This document shows positions 9,793-20,900 of a stretch of 27,084 bases of DNA, piece by piece (within the stretch, counting starts at the first letter, position 1; every line of letters begins with the position of its first letter). The translations under genes and the position numbers were made by a program. Where the stretch lies: NCBI GenBank assembly GCA_001655205.1, contig LPNZ01010993.1:1-27084 (forward strand), in the 5' to 3' direction. Source of the stretch: Lenisia limosa. Lineage: Eukaryota > Breviatea. The notes beneath the pieces are model-generated. The model saw only the letters and a list, made by a program, of their open reading frames with translations, ran no database searches and was not told where the DNA came from.

Positions 9793-12700
9793 ATGGATCT
9801 TGACTACCCAGACCCTCCAAGTGAGTGGGGTTATTTACATTGAACTGACGTCGTATTATATTTCTAATGTTGGTATCCTTTCGATTCTTTCTCCTTACTC
9901 ATGATTATGATTCAGCCAAAAGCAGTTTACATATTTTGTGAATAGTATATGATATCGATATCATATGACGTGTTCCTTCCTTTCAATGGAGTGACTGCAT
10001 AAGATTTCCAAGTGGAGTCATTGGAATCAGATATTGAAGCAGAAGATGAAATCTACTATGATGATAATCTTCCACTGGCTGAGGAAAATGAACATAATGG
10101 AATTGAAATAGACGTTGAAGAGCAGTATCAGGTTTGTTATTTTCCTCACCGGCTTCAATCTCAAACAAATTCTGCTCAAATGCAGCTGGTGGAAGAATCC
10201 CAAATGGAGTTTGAAGCTTCATATTTGGCCAAAGTTTCAAGTCAAATCAGTACAAAGTTAATGGAAGATTGTGAAGACAATCCGAATGGTATGGAGGAAT
10301 CAACATCTGAGACCAATGATCTCAAAAAACCCGCCCCTCATGAATTATCTACTAAAGTAACCACAATTCTTGTTGCCAAAGAAAAAATCCAAGCAAAAGA
10401 AAAGAACAATTCCAGGATGGATGATGATCAAGATGAAGAAGAATCAATCGAAGAGATGAAAATGAAAGTTGCACAAGGTTTTGAAAGAAAAGAGAAGGAA
10501 GAAGAAAGCGAAAAGGAAATTCAGAAAGAAGATTTTGAAGAGAAAGATGAGAAGATTGTTGACGATGTAGTTGTTGATGAGAGCATTGGTGACTCGAAAG
10601 AATGCGAATTTGTAGAAATGGAAGGAAATACAAAAGATGAAGTAAAAAAATGTGCCGAAGAACAAGATAAAGTTGAAGTAGCCAACGGTGAAGAGTTTGA
10701 AGGAAGCACATATAAACAAGATACAGAAAAAATGGTTGAAGAAGAACGAAAAGACAAGTATCAAGAAAGCAAATATGATGAAAAAGAAATAGCATCTGGT
10801 GAAATAGAAGTTGAAAAAGCTTGTGAAAAATGTGAACATGCTGATGAAAGTAAAGATGAAAAAGTAGAGGAAGACAAGAATGAAGAAATTGTTGATGAAG
10901 AAAAAAACAAGTATGACAATTTTACAGAAAGAAGTGATTGCATTGAAGTGGAAGAAGGCGCTGAAAAACAAAGCAAAGTAGCAGTAATAAAAGACACGAG
11001 AGCAGATGCTGATGAGAAGAAAGATGAAAGGAAAGATGCTAAACGTGTGCAAGATGGCAAAAATGAAGAAATGAAAGGAACTACCTTGATTCATACAATC
11101 GATGATACCACTGTCTGTACAGTTGAAGAAATTCAATCAATTAAACATACTGAACCTAAAGTTGAAGCAGTACCTTATCTTGAAATGAAGACACCTGAAA
11201 ATTCAGACTGCGATGCCAAGGTTGAATCTCAGAATGTTAAATACAATCCCAAAATACAACAAGAAGAAGATGGTGACAAAAAAGAAGATAATGATTTGGT
11301 TGAAGAGAAGAAAGATATGATAAAGGAAAAGGGCGAAGAATCTGTCCACGAGGCAGCTGGAGTCAAGAAAGAAGAACGTATTTCAGAAGAAAGAGAGCAA
11401 ACGAAAGAACAAGAAGTAATATCTTCAACCAATGAGAATGAGTCTTGCCCCTCTTTTGAAGCACGGTGTTCACAAAGTCATTCGATTTTCGATGTTATTC
11501 TTGGGGACCTTTTAGAGAGAGATGAACACCAAGAGCCCGTTGATGGGAGGGTGACTCGAAAACTCTTACCAAAACGGGAAACAAATGACATTGTTGATGA
11601 AATTTTCGTGGAAGAGGATGACATTGCTATTTTCGAAGTGGACGAAGATCCGAGACCTGAACACGAAAACGAAGAAGAAAAGAAGTCTCAGATGAAGGAA
11701 AAAAAGAATGAAATGCCACAAGAGAATGAGAAGGAACAGGAAAATGAAGGAATTGAATACAGAATGAAAGAAGACATGTTGGAAGAAATGAAAGAAGACA
11801 AGTTGGAAGAAACGAAAGATGGAAAATATGAAACGAAGGACGAAATGAAAGAAGAGAAGGAAGAAGAGGCGATGGAAGGGGGAATGAAAGAAGAGAATGA
11901 AGAAAAGAAAGAAAAGGGAAAAGAAGTGAAAGAAAAGAAAGAAAAAAAGGAAGAGATAAAATATGAAATGAAAGAAGGGAAAGAAGACAAGGAAGAAGAG
12001 AAAGAAGAAATGAAAGAAGGGAAAGAAGACAAGGACGAAGAGAAGGAAAAAATGAAAGAAGAAAAGGAACAAGAGATGAAAGAAGAAAAGGAACAAGAGA
12101 TGAAAGAAGAAAAGGAACAAGAGATGAAGGAAGGAACGGTAGAAAAGGCAGAAGAGATGAAAGAAGAAAAGGAAAAAGAGATGAAAGAAGAAAACGATGA
12201 AGAGAAAGACAAAGAAAAGGAAGAAATGAAAGAAGAAAAGGAACAAGAGATGAAAGAAGAAAAGGAAGAAGAAAAGGAAGGAATGGAAGAAGATATGAAA
12301 GAAGAAAAGGAACAAGAGACGAATGAAGAAAAGAAAGAAATGAAAGACGAAGATAAAGAAAAAGAGGAGGAGGAAAAAGAAAAACACGTTGTAGTAAAAG
12401 AAGACAAGGAAGAAATGAGACAAGATAAAGGAGAAGAATTGAAAGAAGACAAAGAAGGAAAAATGAAAGAAGAAAAAGAGGAAATGGCAGATGAGGTGTT
12501 TTCTGAAGAGAAGGTAGCAGCACAAGTTGAGGAAAGGAAGGAAGGAATGCAATTTGAAAATGAGAAGACAAAACAAAAGGAGGAAGAATATTCAGAGAAT
12601 GGAGATAAACCGCCTGAACTAGCAGAAGAAGAATGTGAAAAAGAAGTGCAGATTAATGAGGAACTGAATAGAGTGGGAGAAGGAATAAACGATGGAAGCA

Positions 12701-14555
12701 CTATCCATGCTGTTGCAGTAGTGAACAGACAAGAAGGAAGGCAAGAAAAAGAAGAAGAAACAGTTGAAAAGGAAGGTAATAAAGAAGAAGCAAACCAAAA
12801 AGAGAATGAGATGATGAAAGGGAGGAAAGAAGCAACTGAGCAGGCAGAAATGAATAAAGTGGATGGAGGACAGAATGAGGAACAAGAAAGAGAAGAACCG
12901 AAAAAAGTGGAGGAGAGTGTGATTGAAAAGGAAGTTCATGTCAACACCGAGTTTATCCAGGCAGACGAGCCATCATTTTCTCCGGAGCCCACTTGTCAAA
13001 GCTCCCCCTCTCCACTTACCCCAACAGCCACATCCCAACCCTTGATCAATACCCAGCCATTCTCCAGTATCCTTTACTCGCAACCATGCAAACCACGAGG
13101 TCTCTTCGGTGTTCTCAAAAGACGAATGGCCATTAACAACGGGTCCTCCCAACAGCCCAATGTTAACGAAGCGCCTCATTACATGAACCCCATGGCACCT
13201 CAATCCTGCAACCCCTTCTCAGCCTACCCCCCAACTCAACCCGGTCCACATCACTACCAAGCTTATCCACAGCCTTTCAATCCGCACATGCAAAGCCCTT
13301 TTCCGCAGCCTCTTCCACAGAACCACCACTACCAGCCACCTTACTCCCATCAATACAATCAGTTCTTTGTACCGTATCAGCAAACTCAAGTCCCCCATCA
13401 TCAACAGCAACGATACAACCTAAAGAGGCCCCACGACCGGCCCGATCAGTCAAAAAAGAATGCAGTTCCTCGTAAACACTGCTCTCCACAGCCCTGCAGC
13501 AATGTTCTTCCAAAGATTCAAACCACCAAAGAACCTACGCACCAAGTAACCCAGGAATGCAGTACTGTGATACCCCCTCATGAAGCAGAAAGTACATGGG
13601 GCTCAAACAATAATGTTTTATAACTACACACATCAACACCCTTACTCATCAGGTTCAGCAGCTACCTTGGAAAAGCCAGAATCTGGTAAGGCTCTTTGTA
13701 ATATCTAATCACAATGTAGCCCCAGCATCTCCCAGCAATGACACGAATATTAATCCTCCCAACGACGAAATGGTTTGTCAATCATTTGCAACTGACCTTT
13801 CTTAGGACCCTACTGACACCAACACCCAACCATTTGAAGGAAACCCTCCTGACACTCAGACCAACCCCTTTGTCCAGTTCAGTCAGCGTATCACCACACC
13901 CAATGTTACTCTATTCAAGGAATTCCCACCCACTATTCAACCGGAGATACCAGCCTTTGAGCACCATCCTCCTGGCCCAACAAGCGTGTTCCTCCAGCAG
14001 CCACAACCATTCTTGACCCCAGCTGAATACCCCCCTCAACCCTTGGACAGCAACGCTAACCTGCCATATGCGCCCCCAGTGCAGCGCTTCAACTATGACG
14101 GGTTCCGGAACTACGAGTTCATGCAGAACGCCAACCGCAGAGTGCACTCTGAGCCGCAGCTGGAAAAGGAAAATGAGAGCAATGTGCGGGGGGGGGGGCT
14201 CATCTCAGAAACAAATCATTTTGGACAATCTTACAAAAAAAAAAANNNNNNNNNNNNNNNNNNNNNNNNNNNNNNNNNNNNNNNNNNNNNNNNNNNNNNN
14301 NNNNNNNNNNNNNNNNNNNNNNNNNNNNNNNNNNNNNNNNNNNNNNNNNNNNNNNNNNNNNNNNNNNNNNNNNNNNNNNNNNNNNNNNNNNNNNNNNNNN
14401 NNNNNNNNNNNNNNNNNNNNNNNNNNNNNNNNNNNNNNNNNNNNNNATGCCATGGTGGTACTAAGCGTTTACCACATAGGAGCCAATCGCAGCAGCTAAC
14501 CACACCACGAAGGCGGAACATTGCTGACTATGAGGAGCGAAACTGGTGGCAATAG
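9793..14555 (+). CDS. Gene E: giant Glu/Lys-rich low-complexity protein with Pro/Gln/His-rich C-terminal part
   Basis: No family is recognised. Exons: 9793-9820 (MDLDYPDPP), a 9-nt microexon 9916-9924, 10004-13591, 13653-13685, 13720-13772, 13806-14183 and, after gap 14246-14446, probably 14480-14555 (TAG). About 1,380 residues are visible. The order is: a short acidic N-terminus; roughly 900 residues dominated by E, K, D, M and Q; an island near 11482-11650 with ordinary composition (IFDVILGDLLERDEHQEPVD); near-perfect MKEEKEQE repeats at 11900-12500; then, from about 12970, a Pro/Gln/Asn/His/Tyr-rich tail with prion-like composition, interrupted by the basic PRGLFGVLKRRMA. The charged part may form single alpha-helix or disordered structure. 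The frame stops at 13621 unless spliced at 13592, and splicing extends it with the same Pro/Asn-rich composition. The last join is uncertain: reading 14480 in phase 0 ends at 14527, in phase 2 gives TPRRRNIADYEERNWWQ. A hidden exon in the gap is likely. Confidence 0.7.
9916..9924 (+). other. Candidate 9-nt microexon of gene E
   Basis: An AG at 9914-9915 and a GT at 9925-9926 bracket nine bases that insert Thr-Lys-Ser between exon 1 and exon 3. Direct joining of 9820 to 10004 is also in frame, so the microexon may be skipped or absent. Confidence 0.4.
9947..9966. repeat. 20-bp perfect palindrome
   Basis: ATATGATATCGATATCATAT reads the same on both strands. It lies in the intron 9925-10003 of gene E. 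Confidence 0.95.
10132..10185 (+). other. In-frame, stop-free 54-nt candidate intron inside the large exon of gene E
   Basis: Begins GTTTGT and ends ATGCAG, is pyrimidine-rich compared with the purine-rich flanks, and is 18 codons long without a stop. Its translation (VCYFPHRLQSQTNSAQMQ) is unlike the acidic sequence on both sides. It may be a real intron that happens to stay open. Confidence 0.5.
11968..12051 (+). repeat. Two 42-bp tandem units in the gene E coding region
   Basis: Units 11968-12009 and 12010-12051 each start MKEGKEDK and differ at only a few third-position or near-synonymous bases. They are in frame, so unit-number change would alter protein length without a frameshift. Confidence 0.9.
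12052..12123 (+). repeat. Three identical 24-bp tandem units in the gene E coding region
   Basis: Units 12052-12075, 12076-12099 and 12100-12123 are identical at base level and encode MKEEKEQE three times. Perfect identity points to recent slippage or unequal exchange. A partly decayed copy pair follows at about 12226-12273. Confidence 0.95.
14246..14446. other. Largest assembly gap (201 N) inside the 3' part of gene E
   Basis: Preceded by G11 at 14188-14198 and A11 at 14235-14245. It probably lies in the intron starting GTGCGG at 14184, but it may also hold a short exon of gene E. Confidence 0.8.
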
Positions 14556-14996
14556 CCCGTATTGTTTAGTTTATTTGTTTTGACAATGGTAATTTGTTTG
14601 TTGTATCACATGTGGCCTAAATGTGGGAGGAGCAAGCACTGGGAGGCAATATGTATGATAAGTGCAATAGGTATCATTGATATCATGATAGTTTTAGTTA
14701 TTTAGTTATAATTATTATATATGTATTCTTATGTGGTAGCAAGAAGGAGCATTACGCGCATTTTTGCGTAAACACGCGCAATACATTTGAAAAAATTTGA
14801 ACCAAGGAGCACCACCAACCACCAAGGACTTAAAAAACTTAGGAATAGTAGGAATAGGAATATGTAAACTGTGTCTCAAGAAATCTTTATTAAGTCTGAC
14901 TGGCTACAGTTTTTTGAAAAACGCAACAACGATCTTGGCTCTTTAGCCTGTGCTTACCGCCTATCTCTGCTCCACTAGAGTCTGAATAGAGTTAAA
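14556..14996. promoter_or_regulatory. Intergenic region between genes E and F
   Basis: About 440 bp holding the E 3' flank and the F promoter. A 6-bp stem TTACGC/GCGTAA (14752-14757, 14766-14771) with an 8-nt loop and a repeated ACGCGCA (14754-14760, 14774-14780) stand out in AT-rich sequence. Function is not established. Confidence 0.4.
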
Positions 14997-17900
14997 ATGT
15001 CATACAGCTCCGGGGTATTACCTGCCTCGGTCTCAAGGGGCGTCCCTGCACCCTCCTTACCCTTCAACAGTTCTCTTTCTCAGGCCACCCTCCCTATGCG
15101 TAAGCGAGGACTACGTTAAATGACAACTACATCTTCCTTTGCTGCAACGCTTGTTGTTGTTCTGCAGTTTTGTGGAAGTTTAATGTCGTTTTTTTAAAAA
15201 ATAATAATGTCGCGTATTTGTAACTGTTTTGCAATCTGAGTCTTGCTGTTTTATATATCATCAAATTATTCCAATGAGGTTTTATGGTTTTTTAACAGTT
15301 TCCAATTTTGTTGGATCTTCTTTGCTTCACTATTCAGCTGAAACACCGGGCTCACCAGCAGTTTGGCTGAAGTCGCTTGAAGAACATACCAAAATTCAGA
15401 ATGATGAGGTAGGTAGACTTTAGTGGGTCAGCTGTTGGTACCTCCCATGATTTTGCACGTCACATGAAAAGAGTGTTTCATTCACACTGAGTCTTACAAC
15501 ATGAATACCACAACTTCCTGAATGTATTCTTATTTACGATTAGAACCAGGGAAGATACAGTGAACAGTAATTATATGCTGCATTCCTTTCATGTTGCCCA
15601 GATTGCACGCGAACATGATAAGTTCAACAAGCTCCGTGATGACTTTGAGTACAATCTAACCCTGTTGCGCGACCGTGATGCCGAACTGGAGAAGTGAGTG
15701 CAAGTTATCAGATTGAAACTTGCTCTTTTCGTTCTATTTCAACCAACTTGTCAAAGTTGAAAACGTCATTTCTCATGTTGCAGATACGATGAGACTTTCA
15801 GTGACCTGAAAGCTTCTCTTTTGGAAAAGTGGGCTTATCTGATACCATCTATGATTTATATCATACACATTAAAAAGATACCATGATATTATACTAATAT
15901 TGGACATTTTTGTCATATTTGCTGGCACTCTCAAACTGTGTTGATTATTCAGGGATGAACAGATTGCGCGCCACATTCGCGCCAACGAGACAGCTGCTTC
16001 AGACTTATCTGCCACGCAGGTTCAATTTGAGGAGGAAAAGTCCCGTCTAGCTGAGGCGGTAGAGACCATTCGTGCCACTGCTGAGGTAAGGTGTGGTTCC
16101 GAGATGATTGAATCGGATCACGTTTTTTTTTGTCAATAATAGTAAAATAAAACAACATATCAAATATTTATACGGCGTTGTTCCATTTTTCATCTAACTG
16201 GATGCAGGCTGAGAAGCTACATCATGAGCGCGAGTTACGTGAAGCAAGCGATGTTGCGCGTCAACTCATCCAGGAGGCCGAGGACAAGGCAAAGGAAATG
16301 ATGTGAGTTGAGTTCTTGGCTTGGCTGGGTTAAATGGACACTGCGTCATTATTGCCATGAATCTGAAGGCTACCACTATCAACATCATGGTGACATCTGC
16401 TTAGGGAGTCCCTTCGAATGGAAAACCACACCAGAGTCATGGAGGTTGAGACCGAATGTAGTGCCCTACAAAAGGACCTCGCTGATAGGGTGGGCTACAT
16501 GTATATGACTGATTGGTTTTGTGAGAATTGCCAATTTCAGGTTCGCAGTTTCCCACCTAATAGAGGAGGCTGCAACAGTATCCAGCTTCTAACCCAATAG
16601 GAGAACAGTATTATCCGCCTTTCCGGTGAAGTGACACGTTTGGAAGCCGATATGTCACGTACGGCATCTTTAAACTCGAACCTCAAAGAAAACGTGGAGT
16701 ATGGGGTGAACCTTGTGGCCTTTCGTGAATATTGATTTGATAACATGCTTTAAGTTGAACTATCATCTTGCTTGTTTTCTCTTTTGTATTGTGGTTTCGC
16801 TCCAATTCAAGTGATGTTGTAGTACGTTGGAGAAGGCCCTGAGGGAAACCGAGCAGGACTCTTCTGAAGGACTCCGCATACGAGATCGCAGACTCGCCGA
16901 ACTTGAGGACCAGGTCCAACAGGTGGGTGCAAAACATCAACAACAAGTGCTATGAATCAGACAGTGTGTGATGAAAGCGGGCTGTTGACTCCTTAGGTAG
17001 CATGTTATTAGTTTCAACTATTTGTTTGATTAAACTAGATAACCGCTTTGCGCAAGGCCGAAGCTGAAGAAGCGGAGAATAGACTCAAAGCGATCTTAGT
17101 GGAAATGGAGGATGGCGNNNNNNNNNNNNNNNNNNNNNNNNNNNNNNNNNNNNNNNNNNNNNNNNNNNNNNNNNNNNNNNNNNNNNNNNNNNNNNNNNNN
17201 NNNTGTAGCAGACATCTGAATGCGAAAGCAGTCTTCTTATTTCAGTGTCCTGAACTTGTATCATATATGATATACTGTATACCGTAAGTCTCTTTATGAC
17301 GAGGTAGGCTCGTGCCCAGCTGGTATCACAAACCCATGAGCTCCAAGATAAACTCAGTGAAAGCCAAAACAGAGTTAAAGTGAGCTTTGAATTGTGGTAT
17401 AGTGTTACAGTCCTGTGGGTTCTGTTCTTCTCAATTGCACTCCGTAGACATTGGAGGCAGAAGCAATGAACCTTACAAGTTCATTCACAGCGGAGCGCTC
17501 CACCCTTGCGCTTCAGCATTCACAAAACCAAAGCGAAGAGATTGCCAAGGTTTGATAGGATGACACATTATTGAAATTGCCTACTTAGGTTTCATTACAG
17601 CCTTAATTTACAGACAAAATGGTGTGAGCCCACCCCCCTTACTTTTTTAACGGTTAGGTCGAAGACACATGGCGACAGAAGCTTGAGATCACCGAGCGGT
17701 GCCATAAGGACGAGATTGACGATCTTAAGAGCCAATACGAGTCTGACGCCCATTTGGTGCGTGGAAATGACATGAGACCTTTCCTTCACGATAGAAATGA
17801 CATTAGACCTTTTCTTCATGATATTGACGATGGTCTCATCCGACAGCTTCGTACTGAGGCGGGTGAAGCCTCGCTGAAGGCCTGTGCTGCAGAGTCTGCG

Positions 17901-20900
17901 ACTATTGCAGTGACGTCATCACATCACTCACAACTTCAGGCGTCTGACGTCCAGGTACCCGGGTGTAATACACATAGTATCTAGATTCATGTCAGGGAAA
18001 AGAAAAGCGTCTTAGGCTGCTGATTTCCCTTAGATAAATCAGACTACTTTTTTTTTGTTATACCTTCTTATTTACCACCTCCACTCCCTCAGGTTTCCAT
18101 GCTGACAGAAACGAACAATGACCTTCGGGGTCAGTTAGAAGAGGCACGTGACCACATCCGGAACAGGAAGGTTGAGATGGTGGAAGTTCGTGGGTGTTAT
18201 AGTATTGATCTGATGTTTTTAGAAATAAGCTAGTCTTTGTCTAATGAATTTCAATTTAATATTCAGGCTCATTTAATGAGAAACACATAATATTTGCATG
18301 GTGGGTAGTGCTTAACATGGTTTAGCTCCGCACAGCGCTTGCAGCAGCGGCCGATAGGGAAGCCGAACTGAAGAGAAGCCACATGCAAAGTATGAACATC
18401 ATCAATGCACGAGTTTTGTAACCATCGTTATCCTAGCTCCCAATTAAGCTATGTATACTATTTGGTTATTATACCCTCCCTCAGGTGTTCTTGAACTAGA
18501 GGCGACGTCCGACCGTCAGAGTCGGGTGTTGGACGAGCGGCATCATAGAGACATTCTGGACCTCACGAGGCAGAACTCCCAGATGCAAGACGATGCAGCC
18601 AGGAATAAGAGGGAACTCAGCGATGCTCAGGGGTGGGTGCAAAAGGGGGTAAAAAAGGAAATGTTATTTATGAGTTCTCTGTTAATAGTCTTGCTACTGT
18701 ACCGCTAACTATCGTAGAGCTCTTGCGCGGGAGGAAGACAAGCTCAAGTCTATCGACGCAAAGGTCGACGAGATTGCCCGGGTCTTTGAGAGCGAAACAC
18801 AACGCCTTCAGTCAAGCTGTATTGGGGGGGGGGGGCTTTCATTGGGGGCATAATTANNNNNNNNNNNNNNNNNNNNNNNNNNNNNNNNNNNNNNNNNNNN
18901 NNNNNNNNNNNNNNNNNNNNNNNNNNNNNNNNNNNNNNNNNNNNCGTTCTCACCATCGATACGTAGGCTTCGTGGGACCTCTCCAAAGGGGAATGCTGTC
19001 ATTTTGTACATCCATTTGAATTCGTAAAGTAGCTTATGATCACTTTCCCCCTTGTTCTTGAAGTATATTGCTTTGTAAAGCAGATTTGACCACTGCAGCA
19101 ATGCCGCCGGGCCTATTTGAACAGAGACCATCCGCCTTGATTCGTTTGTCGTCCGCGGCCGTAGTCACTCACAAGACCATCGGGCTGATGGAGAAGGAAT
19201 TTGAGCGGACCAGAAGTGAACTGTTGGCCAATTAGGATACTATTCGCATGGGATCGTCGGGTGATTTGTGTAACTTTTAAGGTCCTCAACAACCACTCAA
19301 TTGGCTGCAGCTGAAGATACAATCAACAGGCACTTTAGCAGCCTCAAAGATGTACGTTGGGAATTATGTGGATGAAAGGTTCAACCAGGTTCGCCATCAA
19401 AACCGTCGTCCAATGAAATTGGAACTGTCTTTCCTAACTTTACAATGGAATTACCTTATAATTGTTTCTACCTTCATTGTTCTGATTTATAATGTTTCAG
19501 TCAGAGCAGCAGCACAATGAGACCACCACTCGTCTGGTAACAGCCGAGACAACGACCCAGGAAGCGGTCGACAGTTTGAGAGAAGCGAAAGACCTGATTT
19601 CAAGCCTTCAGGTAGGTTGAAGTCTGTATGCATATACCATATGCATAGATTGGTGAATGATAAGATTCACTTCTATCCTACTGTTTAAAAATGTGTGTGT
19701 GTGTGGGGGGGGGGGGGTCAGANNNNNNNNNNNNNNNNNNNNNNNNNNNNNNNNNNNNNNNNNNNNNNNNNNNNNNNNNNNNNNNNNNNNNNNNNNNNNN
19801 NNNNNNNCTTGATCACTGCTACGCCTCTGACAATTTAGGCTGAGGGTGAGCGTCAGGCTGAAGCAGTCGCGTGGTATCAAAATGAGAACTACGCTTTGCA
19901 GGTGTGCGGGTGATACGCTGAGAGATATTGAGTTGTATTAATATGAATTTTATGATGATTTATTACAACATCATATTGAATCCACAGTTTGAGAACAAAT
20001 CCCGAGTTGAGGAACTGGAGCAATGGAAGAGAGCATCGTCAGAGCAAACATCCGAGACTAACAGAGAAATCTCTACCACCGTCCAGCAGTGGCAGGTATG
20101 AAGACTGCTTCTCATTCACCCCCCTCCCCGTCTCCCACCTCTTGGTGGATATCCCGTACCCATTCGTTTTTCACGATTCCTTTACAGTAGAACAGTTTCA
20201 ACTTTACTGACCCTGCAGCAACTTGTCCAAGAGCGAGACGAGATTCTCGAGGAGTCCAGAAGAGAGTCGGACTTATTGCGGAATAAACTTGAAATCTCTG
20301 CCCAGCAAGGTGGGGACCTTCGAAAGAATACTTCGCACAGGGTGACTGAATACACTTTTCTGGTTTGATTTTCTAGTTGAGGATCTTCGTGATATGGTCA
20401 ATTCTGTCAAAAACGAAACACAGATGGTGGGTTGGGGTGCTGTGGGAGCTAATGAGATCTTTTGGGTTTTCTCTTCAAAGTTTATATTCTTTAATGGGCT
20501 TTAGGAATCGTCTGAAAAGGCAGAGGAGCACAACGCAACCATTCGACAACTTCAGGCGGAAAACGTTGAGGTTTGATATGATCTATAGCGTTCGTCTAGT
20601 TTGGGTCGAGGCCTGACTCCCGATCAAGTCTGATGGTCACAGATCCGGAGGTCACATGAGGCGAACATGTACGAGGCTAAACAGGTTCTTGAAGGCTACC
20701 AACGCCAAGTCCAAAAGGTGAGAGGCCTGCAATGAGGGATCTCAGTACAGCTGGTGGTATTAGGGTTTTCGAGCTATAAAACCGCGGGAAAGACTTGACT
20801 TGTCTTTGCGTTTGAATTGAAATCTTGTTTGTGAAGAATACCTACCTGATATTGACACACCAGGTGGAAAGCACATCCGCAGCACTGAAGACTCGGCTCC

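Noticed and set aside
11566-12701. Three long minus-strand open frames (over 300 codons) rich in Phe, Leu and Ser
   Set aside because: They are the complement of GAA/AAG-rich coding sequence of gene E; their composition follows from that and they lack any domain.
15229-15423. Possible start of gene F at 15229 or the ATG near 15271
   Set aside because: The 15338 acceptor has a pyrimidine-rich tract and joins in exact phase to the ATG exon at 14997 through a strong GTAAGC donor; the upstream open part is intron.
18945-19083. Minus-strand open frame after the gap (MTAFPFGEVPRSLRIDGE)
   Set aside because: It lies within a gene F intron, has no splice partner and no recognised family; chance frame or unidentified repeat fragment.
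19233-19235. TAG reassigned as a sense codon in this organism
   Set aside because: Gene C, and probably gene E, terminate with TAG in sensible places; an error, an intron or a nonsense allele is simpler.
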